Origin: Methanofollis formosanus
GTDB lineage: Archaea > Halobacteriota > Methanomicrobia > Methanomicrobiales > Methanofollaceae
Direction: 5' to 3'
Assembly: GCF_019633745.1 (NCBI RefSeq)
Contig: NZ_CP037968.1
Coordinates: 2,424,789-2,488,788, forward strand
DNA length: 64,000 nucleotides
Every line of letters begins with the position of its first letter. Position 1 is the first letter of the stretch. Below the pieces are notes generated by a model. The model did not search any database and was not told the origin of the DNA. It saw only the letters and a list, made by a program, of their open reading frames with translations. Of the stretch, positions 62,167 through 64,000 are shown one piece after another. A program made the translations under genes and the position numbers.

Positions 62167-62917
62167 AAGAGGGAAACTCTCTATTGTGGGCATCGGCCCA
62201 GGCGGGATTGCGCAGATGACCGGGCAGGCGGCGGACACGATCCGCGCCGCCGAGTATGTCATCGGCAATGCATTCTATCTGGAACAGATCGCCCCCCTCC
62301 TCGGGGGCCAGGACGTGATCAGGAGTTCGATGGGGAAAGAGGTCGAACGGGCGCAGAAGTGCGTCGACCTCGCCCGCACTCACCGGGTGGTCATGGTCAG
62401 CGGGGGCGACCCCGGGGTGTACGGGATGGCGAGCATCGTGCTCGAAGTGATGGACCGCGCCGGTGTGCCGGTGGAGTACGAGGTGGTGCCAGGCGTCACG
62501 GCCTCGTGCGCCGGGGCCTCGCTCCTCGGCTCCCCGCTCACCGGCGACCATGTCACCCTCTCGCTCTCAGACCTCCTCACTCCCTGGGAGACGATCGAGA
62601 CACGGCTCGGTCTCGCCTTCCAGATGGGTGTGCCGGTGGCCCTGTACAACCCGAAGAGTCACGGCAGACCGGAAAATCTATCCAGGGCGCTTGCGATCGC
62701 CCTCAGGCACCACTCCCCCGAGACCCCGGTGGGGCTGGTGCGAAACGCCTACCGCGTCGGTCAGGAGACAGAGGTGACGACCCTCGGTGCGCTTGCCGAG
62801 GACGACTCGGCCGTCGATATGCGCACGCTCGTCATCGTCGGCGGGACCGAGACCTTCAGGATGCAGGACGGCGGGATGCTCACGCCGAGAGGCTATGGGA
62901 GGAAGTATGTATATTGA
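62150..62917 (+). CDS. cbiH: Cobalt-precorrin-3 C17-methyltransferase
   Basis: The 255-residue precorrin methylase contracts the ring while methylating C17. LSIVGIGPGGIAQMTGQAAD is the N-terminal SAM loop. EYVIGNAFYLEQIAP, VMVSGGDPGVYGMASIVLEV and EVVPGVTASCAGASLLGSPL are CbiH/CobJ hallmarks, as is LYNPKSHGRPENLSRALAIA. The start is a TTG at 62150, needed to retain the N-terminal beta strand. Its end overlaps cbiC by 11 bp. Confidence 0.94.
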   Translation: MQSDDKRGKLSIVGIGPGGIAQMTGQAADTIRAAEYVIGNAFYLEQIAPLLGGQDVIRSSMGKEVERAQKCVDLARTHRVVMVSGGDPGVYGMASIVLEVMDRAGVPVEYEVVPGVTASCAGASLLGSPLTGDHVTLSLSDLLTPWETIETRLGLAFQMGVPVALYNPKSHGRPENLSRALAIALRHHSPETPVGLVRNAYRVGQETEVTTLGALAEDDSAVDMRTLVIVGGTETFRMQDGGMLTPRGYGRKYVY

Positions 62918-63533
62918 CCCGGGCGCCGACACGCCCGAGGGGTATGCGATCTCGCGGACGAGCAGGTCCCTGGCCCGCCAGGTGATCGGCGACCGGACGC
63001 CCGAGGACCGGATCAGGCAGCGGTGTGCGATCTCGGTCGGCGACTTCGTGATGGCCGACCTGGTGCGGTTCCGGGGCGAGGCGATCGAGGCCGGGCTTGC
63101 GGCCCTGGAGCGGGGCGCGCCCATCATCACCGACATCCATATGGTGCAGATGGGGATCAGGAAGAAGGAGCACCACTCCGAGGTGCTCTGCGCCCTCGAC
63201 TATGGGCAGGAGATCGCCGCGGCGCGCGGGATCACCCGCTCGTCCGCGGGCTTCCTCGCCCTCCGCGATCGGCTGGAAGGCGCGGTCGTGGTGATCGGGA
63301 ACGCTCCTTCGTCGCTCCTCGCCCTCTGCGCAATGGTCAGGGAGGGCGTGCGGCCCGCGCTGGTCATCGGGATGGCGGTCGGGTTTGTGAATGCCGCGGA
63401 GTCCAAGGAGGAGTTGCGCACTCTCGACATCCCCTCGATCTCGACGCAGGGAACGCGGGGCGGGACGCCGCCGGCGGTCGCGGCGATGAACGAGATCGTC
63501 ACGATGTATGTGGAGCGGACGCGTGAGAGATGA
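62907..63533 (+). CDS. cbiC: Cobalt-precorrin-8 methylmutase
   Basis: The 208-residue enzyme moves a methyl group from C11 to C12 to give cobyrinate. IRQRCAISVGDFVMADLVRF, GAPIITDIHMVQMGI (the catalytic His region) and VVIGNAPSSLLALCAMVREG are the conserved blocks, with GMAVGFVNAAESKEEL near the C terminus. The ATG at 62907 overlaps cbiH by 11 bp. Confidence 0.95.
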   Translation: MYIDPGADTPEGYAISRTSRSLARQVIGDRTPEDRIRQRCAISVGDFVMADLVRFRGEAIEAGLAALERGAPIITDIHMVQMGIRKKEHHSEVLCALDYGQEIAAARGITRSSAGFLALRDRLEGAVVVIGNAPSSLLALCAMVREGVRPALVIGMAVGFVNAAESKEELRTLDIPSISTQGTRGGTPPAVAAMNEIVTMYVERTRER

Positions 63534-64000
63534 GGCGATCGTCGACCCGGTGACCGGCTTTGTCTACCCGGCGGAGTGGGTCGGGCGCTGCACCGATCCC
63601 GCGGCCCTTACCCTCGCGGCGTCGGGTCTCGGCGTCCTCACCGCCGACGGATCAGTGCTGCGGCGGGGGTTCACGACCGGCACGACGGCCGCGGCGGCAT
63701 GCCGGGCGGCGGTCCTCTCCCTGGCCAAACCGGTGGACGCGGTCTCGCTCCTCCTCCCGTGCGGCCTGGAGGTCGTCGTCCCGGCCAGGGGTGCCGGCGG
63801 CCGCGGCGAGGCAAGGAAGGACTCGGGGGATTATCATGCGGATGTCACCGCGGGCCTCGCGTTCGTGGCCGTGGCAGAGCAGGTCCCGGCCGGGGTGGAG
63901 GTCGAGTACGGCGGGGGGGTCGGTCGGTTTGTCCGCGAGACCCCGCGGTATCCGCTGGGGTCACCGGCGGTGAGTCCGACGGCCCGTGCGACGATCGAGG
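63523..64000 (+). CDS. cbiD: Cobalt-precorrin-5B C1-methyltransferase, 5' part (truncated by window end)
   Basis: The frame opening at the GTG 63523 (11 bp inside cbiC) stays open to the end of the window, about 159 codons. It carries the CbiD signature RRGFTTGTTAAAACRAAVLS near residue 46 and KDSGDYHADVTAG near residue 103. GRFVRETPRYPLGSPAVSPT fits the domain that follows. It is the last visible gene of the corrin operon; cbiE and others may follow outside. Confidence 0.93.
   Translation, partial: MRDEAIVDPVTGFVYPAEWVGRCTDPAALTLAASGLGVLTADGSVLRRGFTTGTTAAAACRAAVLSLAKPVDAVSLLLPCGLEVVVPARGAGGRGEARKDSGDYHADVTAGLAFVAVAEQVPAGVEVEYGGGVGRFVRETPRYPLGSPAVSPTARATIE

Overview
The window is chromosomal DNA of a hydrogenotrophic methanogenic archaeon, most likely a member of the Methanomicrobiales close to Methanofollis or Methanoculleus. 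The grounds are methenyl-H4MPT cyclohydrolase (mch), methanogenesis marker protein 12, a four-subunit archaeal pyruvate synthase (porCDAB), an archaeal Orc1/Cdc6, the L7Ae-S28e-L24e-Ndk cluster, EF-1alpha with S10, a tubulin/FtsZ-family protein, the anaerobic early-cobalt B12 pathway, and many GC-rich genes with overlapping ATGA/GTGA junctions. The genus is inference; no 16S rRNA or tRNA gene was found.

Layout. 0.9-7.8 kb: mch, cdc6, a proline-rich zinc-ribbon protein, apgM, a small-multidrug-export-type membrane protein, a sugar-nucleotide epimerase and methanogenesis marker 12. 8.2-11.0 kb: porCDAB. 11.2-14.9 kb: secreted proteins, including a transglutaminase-like protein in a visibly AT-richer patch and a protein with a PGF-CTERM-like tail. 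15.3-19.6 kb: a DUF5803-type protein, thrC, a YdjM-like membrane protein, a nitrilase-family enzyme and MarC. 20.6-21.8 kb: ndk and three ribosomal proteins. 21.9-26.8 kb: a tightly overlapping minus-strand operon for lipid-linked glycan work (FAD oxidoreductase, GT2, flippase-like protein, large YYY membrane protein). 26.9-29.3 kb: a CetZ/FtsZ-family gene and a secreted coiled-coil protein. 29.9-33.1 kb: Agl23-like protein, S10 and EF-1alpha. 33.2-35.2 kb: a small Cys-rich protein, a small sulfite-reductase-like protein and cobS.

35.7-52.1 kb is the most distinctive region: 16 kb of very large secreted proteins built from DUF3344, PEGA, CARDB, DNRLRE and Ig-like modules, in two divergent blocks. 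The leftward block also carries a MacB/LolD-type ABC ATPase and an FtsX/MacB-type permease, lying in line between surface-protein genes. 52.1-53.6 kb: head-to-head cobZ and cobT. 54.3-57.9 kb: guaA glutaminase subunit, YkgJ-type protein, TraB-family protein and a nitroreductase. 58.5-64.0 kb: a winged-helix/methyltransferase-like regulator diverging from cbiT-L-F-G-H-C-D, with cbiD cut off by the window end. With cobS, cobZ and cobT, cobamide synthesis is represented at three sites.

Most of the larger gaps between genes (15-876, about 11.9-12.5 kb, 14.96-15.16, 17.3-17.4, 19.8-20.5, 29.3-29.85, 35.3-35.45, 53.6-54.1, 56.7-57.2 and 58.1-58.5 kb) hold one family of non-coding repeats. Complete copies have roughly 50-bp inverted ends (a TGTAGAAT tip and an inner CTCAAGCATACGGGATGAAAA block). 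They enclose one or more GC-rich nested hairpins of about 90 bp bounded by GCCGCCCC/GGGGCGGC and carrying CTATCTTC. No transposase is present, so this looks like a MITE/REP-like composite family and is, with the surface-protein/ABC cluster, the main point of interest.
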